A stretch of 64,000 nucleotides of DNA from Homalodisca vitripennis (GCF_021130785.1 NC_060213.1:131392001-131456000); one strand, 5' to 3'. Positions 45,506-57,080 are shown, counted from the first letter of the stretch. Numbers and translations are program-made. Notes: generated by a model from the sequence alone, not told the origin.

Positions 45506-46690
45506 CTTGCCGCTCATTTTGATTAGTACTTTCCTCTATGAATCTAAGTGATTTGAAGATAATTCCTCATCAGTATATTTACAATATGCACATTTGAATG
45601 AAATGTATCTAATTATAAAAGTTACATAGATGCTGTCTGGAACCCTGCGTTCCAGCAACTACGTTTAAGTATTCATTTTAGAAAAAATAAAAGTAGAGTA
45701 CTCAGCTTAATGGGTGAGTTTGTGAGTAGATAAAAAGATTAATATTGCATTTATTTTTACTCAGTAGACTTGATTATTTTCAAATCAACACATTGATGCA
45801 ATTTTCTTTGTTGAATAAATATCACAAGTTGCGTCATAATCGGGCTGTTCTCACTGCTACCTCATGTACCTTATCACTGTATACTGTGATATTGTTTGTA
45901 ATCACCTAACTAAGTTCTCATATTACATTTCCACTGACCCGTAATCGGTGATAACTCCGTTAATATTGTACTAACTCAGTCCTGAAGTTAGTACTGTATA
46001 TGGCGTACCAACTCGACCTTGTACTGTATCGACTCCCCTTATTTTGATTGATCAGATTCTCGCACAGACCACTGGCTACTGAGGATTAACTTAGTAAGTA
46101 ATTTAAGTTTAAAATCATTCACTTACGAGAAACAAATAAAATTGAGTCGATAATGAATTCAGACTCTCATACTGAAATATTCTCTTTTTTACTTTGGTCT
46201 AAGAATATTTCATTCTCTTCCTCAATCCATTAGAAATCATAATATTTTAAAAATGTATACTTCATTTACAGGATTAATTCACTAGAAGAGTTTTCTATAG
46301 TATACAAGAGTTCCTCAAAGAGTTTCCGATGTAATGCATCAGATCCGATCGTTTTCTTAAATTTAGTTACTTAACATAGAATAGTAACTTAGATTTTACT
46401 GTTATTTTTCCTCGCTGTTTTCTAAACGTTTTGTGTTATAAATGTAATTATGTAATTTTAATTAAGTTTAATAATGTTAAGTTTTATATTATTAATTGTT
46501 CACTTAATTATTGACTGATCTATATTGACATGCACACAAATTCTGATGTTCATCTGCGTAAAGAAAGATTCAATTCTATAAAGAATACCGGCCTCTCCTA
46601 CAAAAAATCCGAAACTCCACATTTTGTAAAATCTAAAACTAACGATCCAATTTTGTTAAACCGTGAATGTAACGACCAGTGATTGACGTT
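45506..46690. other. interior of the expanded-terminus element
   Basis: AT-rich, with no frame of 60 codons or more on either strand. A CTCAGTCCTGAAGTTAGTAC region around 45960-46060 is more balanced. There is no transposase evidence, so if this is a transposon it is non-autonomous. Confidence 0.55.
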
Positions 46691-46839
46691 TTAACATTGT
46701 ACAGCAGTCGAGCCTGGCTGGAGCGTGACGTCATGCATACAGAGCTGCAGTGTATCATTGTGCTCGTTACGTATTCATGACCCACATCGCTGTATCACTT
46801 AGTCAGAACGAAAGGTCAAAACGCTGTTATTGGGGATCA
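46691..46839 (-). repeat. single inverted terminal unit
   Basis: The reverse complement aligns over its length with the 151-bp unit and most closely with the unit near 43846-43990, sharing the uncommon CTCTGTATGCATGACGTCAC and CTCCAGCCAG. It contains one TGACGTCA. Confidence 0.93.
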
Positions 46840-47271
46840 AAATATTTATTTAGACTATGGTTGACTTCATTATCAAGAAATGCGATTAGTGTACAGGAAA
46901 TGAATGTTTTATGATGATGTAAAAGACTAAAAATAAACTGCAGATAGATGGAGAGTTGATATTTTCAAAAATTACGTTTCTTAATCAGGCCTCAAAAATT
47001 CAAATATTTTAAACCATATTACAAGGTAGAAGTATGTTACCCCATGTGTTACTTAAGAGGCTTCTTTGAGGTTACTCATTGCGTTAGGCTACACATGTGT
47101 TACAATGCCACATTTTAAATGCTGTACGATTGTAATCTGATTATTTATATATCTATTTAATCTGCTATATTCCCGTTGCCATCATGGTTACAAACGTGAT
47201 CAATTTAAAAATGTTCACTAATACTTAACCAAACATGTGGAGTAACAAGCAACTGCATTAAACTCTGTTTT

Positions 47272-47275
<4 letters not shown>

Positions 47276-47329
<54 letters not shown>

Positions 47330-47360
47330 CATATAATAACAAAATATATATATATATAAT
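47276..47360. repeat. (TA)n microsatellite
   Basis: A long TA run at 47276-47325 and a short one at 47345-47360. The 89-codon minus frame across it (47218-47487) is an artefact. Confidence 0.95.
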
Positions 47361-47364
47361 TGAG

Positions 47365-47775
47365 TTTGGTGCAGTGTCTAAAAGTATTTGGTATGAGGTA
47401 CAGGTTGAGGAAGTGTTGATAACAATTGGGACTATAAAAAACGTTTTGTTTCAATTCCTCCTTTGATTTACCAATAAGCAAAAACACAAACCATACCGAA
47501 CCAAGTTTGGAACATTAGAGGGAGAAGAAATATAATTCATAAGTCTAAAGTGTTATAATAAGTTTTATTTGCTATCACACTGTTTTGTGGTTGGTGCCAG
47601 ATACCAACAAAAATATAAAATACAATTTAAATTAACAGTTTCTCAAGCCATACAGTGGCCACTGTTCAAAATCTTAATAGGAAAGAGAATGTCAGATATT
47701 CGATCTGCTACAGACAACAACAGCCAGAATGACAGGAGAAAAGCAAAGTAAGCATCGCAGCGCTGCTGTTCGCCG
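47365..47775. other. spacer, no gene established
   Basis: A 60-codon plus frame at 47569-47751 ends beside GCAAA|GTAAGC, a donor-like site, and has TTAACAG before TTTCTCAAG. One weak acceptor and one fair donor are not enough to call an exon. Confidence 0.35.
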
Positions 47776-47778
47776 CTT

Positions 47779-48300
47779 CATTGATAGATCCGCGCGGTCT
47801 TCTGATGGTCACTACACAACCTGCTCGCTGACCTCTCTCTCACTCTAGCACAACGGTACTCTTCTGGCCAGTAGTCGGCAGCATTCCGTCTCCGTCTCAT
47901 ATATTTACTGACATAGCAGAGCTTGTGATACAGTAGCAAGTCATTGATAGATCCGCGGTCTTCAGATGGTTCCTACACAACCTGCTCGCTGACCTCTCTC
48001 TCACTCTAGCACAACGGTACTCTTCTGGCCAGTAGTCGGCAGCATTCTGTCTCTGTTTCATATATCTACTGACATAGCAGAGCTTGTGATACAGTAGCAA
48101 GTCATTGATAGATCCGCGGTCTTCAGATGGTCACCACACAACCTGCTCGCTGACCTCTCTCTCACTCTAGCACAACGGTACTCTTCTGGCCAGTAGTCGG
48201 CAGCATTCCGTCTCTGTCTCATATATCTACTGACGTAGCAGAGCTTGTGATACAGTAGCATGTCATTGATGGATCCCGCAGTCATCAGATCTGCATAACT
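47779..48300 (-). repeat. 161-bp tandem repeat, about 3.3 units
   Basis: CATTGATAGATCCGCGGTCT starts at 47779, 47942, 48103 and (diverged) 48264. Shared parts are ACACAACCTGCTCGCTGACC, CTCTTCTGGCCAGTAGTCGG and GAGCTTGTGATACAGTAGCA. It is GC-richer than the flanks. Minus-strand frames (47897-48100 and 48058-48330) share NAADYWPEEYRCARVRERS. The repeat length is not a multiple of three, so each unit is read in a shifted frame, which argues against a repeat protein. Confidence 0.9.
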
Positions 48301-48304
48301 TGCC

Positions 48305-48940
48305 GTATGACCTCTCTCACTCTGTGACATGCTTTGTTAAGGAGTGCTCAGGCTTGCAGATGCATATTTTGATATTGCAGTACATAGCATTTTATTTAGT
48401 GTAATTTTTATGTTACTAGTTTACTTCTTAATTGTTATAAAGGTAATAAACCGATCCTTGTCCTCTTCAGTAATTTTGATATTTGTATTTACGTTAACCA
48501 ACCAAGTTAACATTACTATTTCTCTATACTTCTTTCATTACCCTCTACTTTGTATTAAGGAAATAAATTATATATCATTTGAGGTCCTCTTTTGCAGGAT
48601 ACCTACTTTTTACGACAGGCACGGTTAGGTTAGTTCAAACTTGCACAAAAATATCTTACAGAAATATTCTTGGTAATTCTGGTAATATTGCCAATAGTGA
48701 TAAGATATATAAGATGAGTAGTGATCAATTCGTCTACTCATCTTATATACATAATCTTGGCCTCTCCAAGCCATATTTGAGAAAACTTCTATAATTATCT
48801 TACCTACTCTACTTTGGATGGTTCCTATAAATTACTAAACTATAATTTAAGTAAAAATGAAATATAGGTTAATTATCTAAAACCATTTGTACTAATAGAG
48901 GAATTATTCAGAACAATATACCAATAGATGCTGAAAATAA
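48305..48940. other. AT-rich spacer with a hairpin
   Basis: A 94-codon plus frame (48344-48628) is almost wholly hydrophobic with no recognised motif, as AT-rich chance frames often are. It contains the 14-bp perfect hairpin at 48708-48747 towards its end. Confidence 0.45.
48708..48747. other. 14-bp perfect hairpin
   Basis: TATAAGATGAGTAG (48708-48721) and CTACTCATCTTATA (48734-48747) around a 12-base loop TGATCAATTCGT. Partly extended on both sides with mismatches. Confidence 0.85.
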
Positions 48941-48949
48941 TAATAACAA

Positions 48950-49070
48950 GAAGAAAACAAGAAATCAATAACACTTAACGTATCACTGAATGATGGCAAA
49001 TGTCCGAAAAAATCCTGTTTCCTTCACAATCCTTCCATTGTCATAAACAAACTTCAAACAAAGAAAAGAA
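48950..49070 (+). mobile_element. family-A element, right-end fragment
   Basis: AACAAGAAATCAATAACACT, GTATCACTGAATGATGGCAA, ATGTCCGAAAAAATCCTGTT, TCCTTCACAATCCTTCCATT and AACAAACTTCAAACAAAG match the right end and its tail. The left arm is missing. Confidence 0.75.
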
Positions 49071-49074
49071 AACA

Positions 49075-50390
49075 AGAGCATAAATATTTCAGTAGAATTA
49101 CTTACTACGACACGCTTGTCTTAAATCTTAATATGTGAATACTATATCAAATTTCTTAAAATTAAAATGTTTCGCTAGTCTGATATATTATAGGTTTTGT
49201 ACTTTATTTTAATCGTACAATGTGTAACGGATCGTTTTAAAATTTTCTAGTAATTTATGATAATTTTAAATAAAATTCCAATTTAAATTTGGGAAAAAAT
49301 CTAAATGTTACCTGTATGATAATTGGCAACCCACTATATTATTGAACTTGTGGTATTAACATAATGCTAACAAGTATAAACATATTTCAAATAATGCAAT
49401 ATTTTCAATAACATCGAACAGCCCACAACGTATGAATCTAACCAGTGTAATGAATAAAATTTAATTAAATATTATTAATTATTCTGAAACAAATTCCGAT
49501 GTTATAGGATGCACTGTAAGCTCACCGGTTTCTATTAAACGCCTGGTTAATTAACTCTCCTGGAAACCACAGGAGATTCCTTACTTTTTCAGTAAATCCT
49601 GAAGGTGTTTTACATTCTTTGTTAATTAATTAGTCTTGTAACTAAGAAGCTTTGAGGTTTAAGGATAAATAATGGTCTGCAAAGGGAGAGGAGTGTTCCA
49701 AATGTAATTAGGTCTTAGAGCTTCCTTTTCCAACGGAAATTCTTGTAATTAATTATGCTTGTTATTTACTATAGAAAGGTTTGCATTGCCTCTCGTTTCT
49801 TTCATTATATGTTCAGTAGGAGTCACATTACAACAGAATTTTGAGAGTTATTAATTGTAAAGCATGTTAAGTAAATAAAGAAAAGAATACAAACTATTGT
49901 TTATACCAGATTACTAAAAATATACAATTTCTTGAGCATTAAAAATTAATTAAATCAACGAAAACTATGAAAAAACGTTTTAAAATATTTTTAATTTGAG
50001 GACGTTTGCATGGATTAAACTAATCAATACTAGGTATTCAAATGTAACTGTACAGATAAGATATTGTTATTTCATAAAAACCCAAAGTTTAAACCGTGTT
50101 ACTTTGTAATAGTACAGAAGCCCGGAGTGAATTTGCATTGCAACTTGACTTTTATTTTTCGTTGCTGAGTTAGTAGATGTTTTAAAGTAGATATGTCTTA
50201 CTTTAATCTTCTCGACCCCCTGGAAATTATAAATATATCTTTTTTATATACTAATGAGCTTAGAGCTTTAAAGTGCTATAGATCATCATAGAGTTATGAT
50301 CGTTAGTTATCATAAAATTTTTTGTTTTTTCTTTTGTATGTATCTATTTCTGAAATCTGGTTTTTATGATATGTTGTATTAATGTAAGTG
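49075..50390. other. intergenic DNA, no gene seen
   Basis: AT-rich. TCCTGAAGGTGTTTTACATT and CTTTGTTAATTAAT at 49599-49632 resemble 21454-21482. CCTGGAAACCACAGGAGATT is an imperfect palindrome at 49559. No frame supported. Confidence 0.5.
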
Positions 50391-50559
50391 TGAGTGTGTG
50401 CGTGTACAGAAACTCCTGCCGCTTCAACTTGTGTGCGGTTGCCTGGTCGGCCGTGTCCCGCCGCTGCAACCAGCGGATCCATTTTAGCGGATTCGCGCGG
50501 TGACGGCCGCGGTCCTGGGCCGGCCCTCTCTTCCCTTCCTTTAAACGTGATCTTCACAG

Positions 50560-51571
50560 CTCAACTCCTGTCCTCAACACTGTCTCCTTATCACAAACTC
50601 TTTAAAGCTGCTCATATTAACGCTTACTGCCTGGACATATAGACGAAATCAGATAAATTTTTTGACCTCAAACATTTGACATTATTAGCGTATCAGAATC
50701 ATGGCTTAAGCCGAGTGTTTCGTCAAGTGAGGTGGCCCTCTCTGGCTATGTGCTGCTGAGAAATGACAGAATTCTAAAGATTAGTGGCGGTGTTGCAGTT
50801 TATGTCAGAGAGGGTGTGAGGTGTAGGCTTTTGTCCGCATCTCCCTTTGAATACTCGGCCAGACTTGAGTTCATGTTCATTGAAATTGGTTTATCTGTAT
50901 CGGATGTCCTATTGAACGGTGTGTGCTATCGGCCTCCCAGAATAGGTCATCTGATAGACTTTGAAAATGCTCTCTTACACCACTTGCCCGGCTACAGTCG
51001 AGTCTTGATCATGGGCAACTTTAACACAAACTTACTAAAAAAGACAGATTATAATACTAGGCAACTGATAACAATGTTCGACTCTACTAACATGACTATA
51101 CTGCCACTAGGCCCGACACATCACAATGCCGAGTCAGACATCCTTCTTGACCTTCTAGTTGTTTTGATCGATTTTACATCTATACGTAACATTACTGTAA
51201 ATGGAACTGTACTACCTTATTACGATAAAGTTAAGAACTTAGGACTGACAATAAATTGTACTCTTAGCTGGACTGATGCAGTGACAGAGACTTGTAAGAA
51301 AGTTTTTGCATCAATACATTCCCTGAAAAAACTGAAGAGGTTTTTGCCGCTTCACATAAAACTGTTGTTGGTTAAAGTACTCATACTGCCTCATGTTTCT
51401 TACTGTAACAGTGTGATGAAAGACATGACTTTGGTTTTGGGTGAAACACTCCAGAGAACCCAACATTATTGTGTGAGATATGCATTTGATCTCAGGAGGG
51501 ATGAGCATATAAACGCCCTATTATATTACAGTAATTCAAAGATCTTGAAGAGCGGCGGGGCTACTCTTTGA
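50560..51571 (+). pseudogene. Jockey-type LINE ORF2 relic, endonuclease joined to RT C-terminus
   Basis: The AHINAYCLDI stretch (about 50608-50638), then a TAG at 50639-50641 and a frame change near 50675, lead into a 279-codon frame (50732-51571, open further upstream as FDIISVSESWLKPS). Residues 19-160 read as an APE-type endonuclease: GGVAVYVREGVRC, NGVCYRPP, IMGNFN (normally GDFN) and LPLGPTHHN. At about residue 165 it jumps in frame to the C-terminal polymerase region: VNGT, VKNLGLTINCTLSW, LPLHIKLLLVKVLILPHVSYC, LRRDEHI. The entire RT catalytic core (GVPQGS, YADD) is deleted yet the frame survives. Enzymatically dead. A GC-rich segment (50440-50540) precedes it. Confidence 0.8.
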
Positions 51572-52926
51572 ATCGTGACTGAGTGAATGGAAGAGTGAAT
51601 GGAATACCGTAAGTTTTGGTTAGTAAGCCTTAATTTGCATTATTACGATTAATTTTCTTTAGAGGTTAATTGTAAGGAAGGGCCATATGGTCCTAATTTC
51701 ACCTCAATAAAGAAGTGTTTCTTCTTTTACGTTGAAAAATTAGTGAATTGGAACAAATATTTCCCACTAACAACTTTGTATCAGTAAAATTAAAAGTAAA
51801 TTGGAAAATACAGTAGAACGAAATACGATGATCGGTTCAACAAAAATTAGAAATGTGACTAATCATTGGGGAGGCCAGAAATTATGACTATCTATATACT
51901 CATAGCTCAAACCCAGCCCGCATCTAACTGCAAAACAAAATAATAATGTTTTTGGTTACGTACTATGTAAATATATATATATATATATTTTTTTTTTATA
52001 TACACCAGGGGTATAAAGCAATTTGCAATGTATAAGCATAAAACCTGGGTTTTTCGTGAAAAAGACAGGGGAATGTTTCTTGAGAAAGAAATCGATAGTT
52101 ATCTCTGATAATATTGGTGGAGGTCAAAATGAGACGGTATCAAAAGGGTTAAAAATATGGGTTTTGATAATTTTTTCTCAGAATATATTTTTATGCATTG
52201 ATACAACTGAAACAAACCGTCAGAATAATTATGTAATAGTAAAAAAAGCAGATAAAGAGGCTCAGTCACAATTTTAAGTTTTTTTATGCGATAAGCTGAC
52301 TCTGATTATACATACATTATTTACATACATCACGGCTGGAGAAAAGATGACTATCATTTCATATTCCAAATCTATTCCACAATTTCATATTTTAACTTCC
52401 ACCAAAACTAACGTGGCTAACAATTAATTAATTTATCACCGGAAATTTCTGTACCAGTTTCAAGAAAAATCACGTTATGAGCTTATACAATTCAAGTTAG
52501 CTCTTTGTATTTTAGTATTGTTATAGTAGTAATACTAACAAGAACAGAGAATGTTTCAATCGTATATTCTAGTAATTATTGCATGCAATCTAAATTTTTG
52601 ATTATACATTCATGTTCTGTATGAATGGGGTAGAGAAGAAAGGCCCATAACTCTCCTAGTCCTGAGGATATACGATGGTAGAGGTCATGGGAAGTGGGTA
52701 TCGTATCGTACAGAAGTATCGTCAGAGACGGCGGTAACTCAATGATCGTGATCGGAAACTGAGTCGCCCTCAACAAAGCAATAATGGCCCGGCAGCTTTC
52801 TCGCGGCCTGCACAATGTTGCGGGCGTGGAAACCCAAATTTGGAAAATAATACTGATTGCAATCGTGAGGTTTTCCATTGTTGACTCATTGTTTCCATTA
52901 GTCTAAATGATACTTACACATCTATT

Positions 52927-53437
52927 CGACCAAGTCCAAGCGAGAGTCAATTTGCAAAGTATACACGACCTGGCCTTTCTTGAAATTGATTGATGCTGAT
53001 CTGTTAGTGAAATAGTCAAAGTTATTCTTGCCCAAAGACAAAACAATGTGTTTTCACTCCATGTTTTAAATTCGGCACTGGTTTTATCTACAACTATTTA
53101 CCTTACAGTTCTGGAACCTGTTTTACTATTTCATTTATCAGTTCAAAATCCATAAGAAAACGATGAATGCGTCCTTTAATGTACCTTAACAGAATTTCAG
53201 GGAGACCTCGTTTCACATTGTAAGCTGAAATCAGGCCAAAATCCTTCCCTAGCCGTTATTCGCTAACAAAGTATTTCTGGACCCATCCTTATATAAACTT
53301 TTCATTATTATTTTTACATGTACAGTTAGTTTCCACAGTTTCTTCATATATTCGTGAATCACCCAGTATCATCGTCATCCAACTAGAGGATAGGCTGAAA
53401 GTCGTCAGTTCCAGTGTTGTGTATGGTTGGTGGACAC
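52927..53437. other. copy-2-specific 510-bp segment with an open frame
   Basis: In copy 1 TCTATTC joins directly to TGATTTAACATTTAC, so this piece is inserted here or deleted there. On the minus strand 53103-53252 is open for 49 codons plus stop and contains GLISAYNVKRGLPEILLRYI, balanced in composition. A TAA lies just upstream and no good splice acceptor is visible. No family recognised. Confidence 0.45.
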
Positions 53438-55060
53438 TGATTTAACATTTACTTAAGTGCCTGGTGGTTAGTTTCAAATGTTGCAAATTAAAAAAAACTA
53501 TGACTATGATCTAAAAAAACAAATATATTATATGCAGCTTCTGAGATCTGACGCTGTTGTAGACTTTGCACAGATTCCAGAAGCTGCACTAAGAGGAAGT
53601 TGAACTGGAGCTAAACACAACAGTCACATTGAATTAACCTACCCCATCATAGCTACGTTATGTATGTTTTGTTTGGATAAAAAATGGTCCAAAACTTTCG
53701 GGATTGCAAATAATAGAATATAGAGCTATCTATCATTTAGAACCAATAACCTACAACAAAAAATTGAACAACTTGATATCAGTCAGATTTGATCCTCTAC
53801 GAACTAATTCCATACAATACTCAAAGGAGTGTTTGAAAAATCTGACGAAAAGATAGCTTGCATATTGTTCACCCATATTAATTTTAATATGTGTTGAAGA
53901 TGCCAGCCATTATAATTCCACATGTAGCTGTATTTGTAGCTCTCTAAAAATATTACATCTGATTTCATTACTTTCTTGAATAATCTGACCAAAGACGAGT
54001 ATCTCCAGTGTGACAGACGCGAAGGACTGGCTGGCTCGGACAGCAATCATGATAAATTACAGAGAGGATGACTCCCCAATTACTGCAGATTATTTCCTGT
54101 ACTCATCCAAGGTCCATGGACGATCTTCTCTGGTGACCCTGAATGTTGTTAAAGAGACGCCGGAAATTCGAACAATTTGCTGGCTACAAAAGAGGTGGAA
54201 TGCTGTCTTGAGTAAATCAACAGGATATTTCTGTTCTTTTAAACTTTTATTTGTGATCTTAATTGAATGTACTGTACACGCCCCTTCCATGCAATTATCC
54301 TAATCACGTGTAGCAATATTTCAGTAATAAGTTTAGTATGAACTATTTTAGACGCTATGGCATATAACGAGTTCACTCGTTTTTTAAACGTTGTTGTATG
54401 TAAAACATTATGCTCCCGCTGTTCTTATACCTTACTAAAAAATGTACTGGAACAAAAGTCGTAATAAATCACCTAAAAATTGTGGCAATGATGCCTTTAG
54501 CTGAGATGTAACAGTACATATTTATTTAAAAAGTGGCAAACGCCAAATGTAATTTCTGTAAAAACTTATAAACAATAAGCACTTGCTTTGGTACTGAGGA
54601 ACGTGATTCCTATGAAATCAATTTAAAATTTGGAATACATGATTAGTTGAATTTCATTCCTTTAATGTCCGTTTAAGGAGATCAATACAAAATGTTTATA
54701 CATTTCTATAAAACGTGAAAGTCATCATAAAATATTACACAGTATCCAAAAATAGGTTGTTTAAAATAATTTACGGTTTATAAAACAGTAGTTTGAACTT
54801 ATACAAAGTTATTGAGAGCAAATTAATGCTTCCGTAAATATTGTACATTTATTTTTGGGTTCTCTAATGTTGTACACGTATTTTACGAAATACTTTCCAT
54901 GCTTATATTTACATGTATGTATGCTGGTATGAGTTATATGTACATATGTAGTTATTGTACGTAAATTTACAAAATAATGTCTGCATAAGTTTGCTAAAGT
55001 TGTAAGACACATAATGTTTTATTTGTTTAAAGTTTTGCTTACGACGTTGGAGGAGAGTTG

Positions 55061-55400
55061 TGAAGGAAACATGATTATTCCGGATATTTTTCATCATTCA
55101 GAGATACAAGAAATCAGTAACACTAAGTTTCGAGATGTGCAATCTGATCTCTTCCTCAGGTGGATAACTAACTAAACACTTAACAACAATTTAGGTTAAA
55201 ATAAAGACATCATACCAGAGTAGCGTGATAACCATAAGTCAGGTAATGCACACTAAATCTCTAAATTGAGTTGAAAACTTAGTTATGCGTTAGATATCCA
55301 CCTGAGGAAGATATAAGATTGCATATCTTGAAACGCAGAGGTGCTATTGATTGCTTGTAATCACTGAACAATGGAAAATCCCTTTTCCTTCTCATAATTT
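55061..55400. mobile_element. family-A element (duplicate of 31241-31580)
   Basis: Same element and flanks as copy 1, near-identical. It adds no independent insertion event. Confidence 0.8.
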
Positions 55401-56177
55401 GTATTTTGCGCAATAAATGCATTTTAAACCACAACCAACCCTAAGAATCGTTTCGGTTTGATAAAAAAAGTCAGTAATATCTACTGTATATCCTTGAACC
55501 TTCAGTCACGAGCATTTACAGAATACCAATCAAATTAATTCCTCCAGAACCTCTCGGAAGTTCCAGGAAACCCATTCTCGCAAGGAACGGATGCGTTTAC
55601 GACCAGTAAAATGCGCGAGGACAAATCTTTCGTCTTTGTTTTCGTCGTAAATGTGAACCTCATGTTGGCGAGTTCGGCGCGAATGGTGGGCGAAGCGGGG
55701 CGATTTTACAGCCAGTCTGCCCCTGCAGGGTCATCCGACCATCAATTTATGACAGGTTTTATGGCATCATGAGCTCGTACTAAACTCTTATATTGACTCT
55801 TTTACCACGCACTGCTGCGAAGCTGCCAATATCTATAAAATGATCAAAAACAAGGTCTGTTACATGTACCTGTACCAAAATATATACCATGTTGAGGAAA
55901 TTGCTATTTATTGGCATCTAAAAACTGTTTAGTACTATCAAAGAGCTATCTACCGGCATTTAAAAGCTATCTAGCTGTGTAAAAGCTTTAATGAACACAT
56001 CATCAGACCCACATAACTGAAATAAAAGTGGTTAAAGTCTGATGATGTGTTTGTTCATTGAAGACGAAAGGTCTCACAAAAATAACATTTCATAATTATT
56101 GGAGTGTTTTTTTTATAAATTAGTATTTGATTCCAATAATAAGAAGATGCTAGAATTTATCTACCCGCGTTAAAAAA

Positions 56178-56572
56178 CTATCTACTGGTATCTAAAAACT
56201 ATCTACCGGTATCTAAACACTATCTACCGGTATCTAAAAACTATATAACGGTATCTAAAATCTATATACCGGCATCTAAAAACTATATACGGGTATCTAA
56301 AAACTATCTACCGGTATCTAAACACTATCTACCGGTATCTAAAAACTATATAACGGTATCTAAAATCTATATACCGGCATCTAAAAACTATCTACTGGTA
56401 TCTAAAAACTATCTACCGGTATCTAAAAACTATATAACGGTATCTAAAATCTATATACCGGCATCTAAAAACTATGTACTGGTATCTAAAAACTATATAC
56501 CGGTATATAAACACTATATACCGGTATCTAAAAAATATCTACCAGTATCTAAAAACTGTTTACCGGTATAGG
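56178..56572 (+). repeat. 21-bp minisatellite (duplicate copy)
   Basis: Unit number and order are the same as at 32358-32752 with no visible difference, unusual for a minisatellite unless the copies are very recent or homogenised. Confidence 0.93.
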
Positions 56573-56946
56573 AAAAGAATGGTTAAGCAGAGTCTGCTGC
56601 TGCCCATACAGTCTCTTGCGATGTTAACATGTCCAGGTTAGCATTATGTGGCGTAATGTAATTTGATATCTAATAATACAAAGATAACACAACCTATATT
56701 ACCTGCATATAGAGAGACAAACACAAGAAGTATCTTGCTAGAACCTTAAGTGATAGCTCGATTCATTCTCGAGATACCATCCTGAGTTTGCTAACGCTCA
56801 GCTAAATCCCTTGACGGGATATGAACCACCATCGAACTCTATCTTACAAATCGATGGTAATACATCGATAGAACAGAGTATCGATGGACCCGATACGTTG
56901 TATCGATTGTCTTACCAAGTAATCGAACAAAGTAACCTACATTTGG

Positions 56947-57080
56947 GGAAACAGGATTTTTCCGGACATTTGCCATCGTTCAGTGATAGAAAATACATTT
57001 ATATCACTGAACGGTGTCAAATGTCCGGAAAATCCTGTTTCCTTTACAATCCTTCCATCGTCAAAAACAAACTTCAAACA
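56947..57080. mobile_element. short family-A MITE (duplicate of 33129-33285)
   Basis: Same palindrome and CAATCCTTCCATCGTC tail. A 221-codon frame (56811-57476) reads through it. In copy 1 the frame is cut by one base change (CAGTTAAC for CAGTAAAC) and a 4-base insertion upstream, so it is not conserved as a gene. Confidence 0.85.

Larger units (their letters stand above)
43540..46839. mobile_element. DNA element with one terminal repeat expanded into satellite
   Basis: The left end TGATCCC-AATAACAGCG starts an array of thirteen 151-bp units (to about 45505). An inner 1.2 kb follows (no frame of 60 codons). The right end 46691-46839 is one inverted unit ending AACGCTGTTATTGGGGATCA. The orientation is that of terminal inverted repeats, with the left one tandemly amplified. 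Foldback and Tetris-type elements of flies are known to have tandem repeats in their terminal repeats. Assignment to such a class is by structure only. No clear target duplication was found. Confidence 0.7.

Noticed and set aside
47218..47487. 89-codon minus frame with (YI)n
   Set aside because: Translation of a TA microsatellite.
47637..47747. Internal exon TTAACAG|...GCAAA|GTAAGC
   Set aside because: The acceptor has no pyrimidine tract and the frame has no recognisable content. It is too weak to call.
48344..48628. 94-codon hydrophobic membrane protein
   Set aside because: AT-rich DNA readily gives Ile/Phe/Leu-rich frames. There is no motif, conserved start or neighbouring gene.
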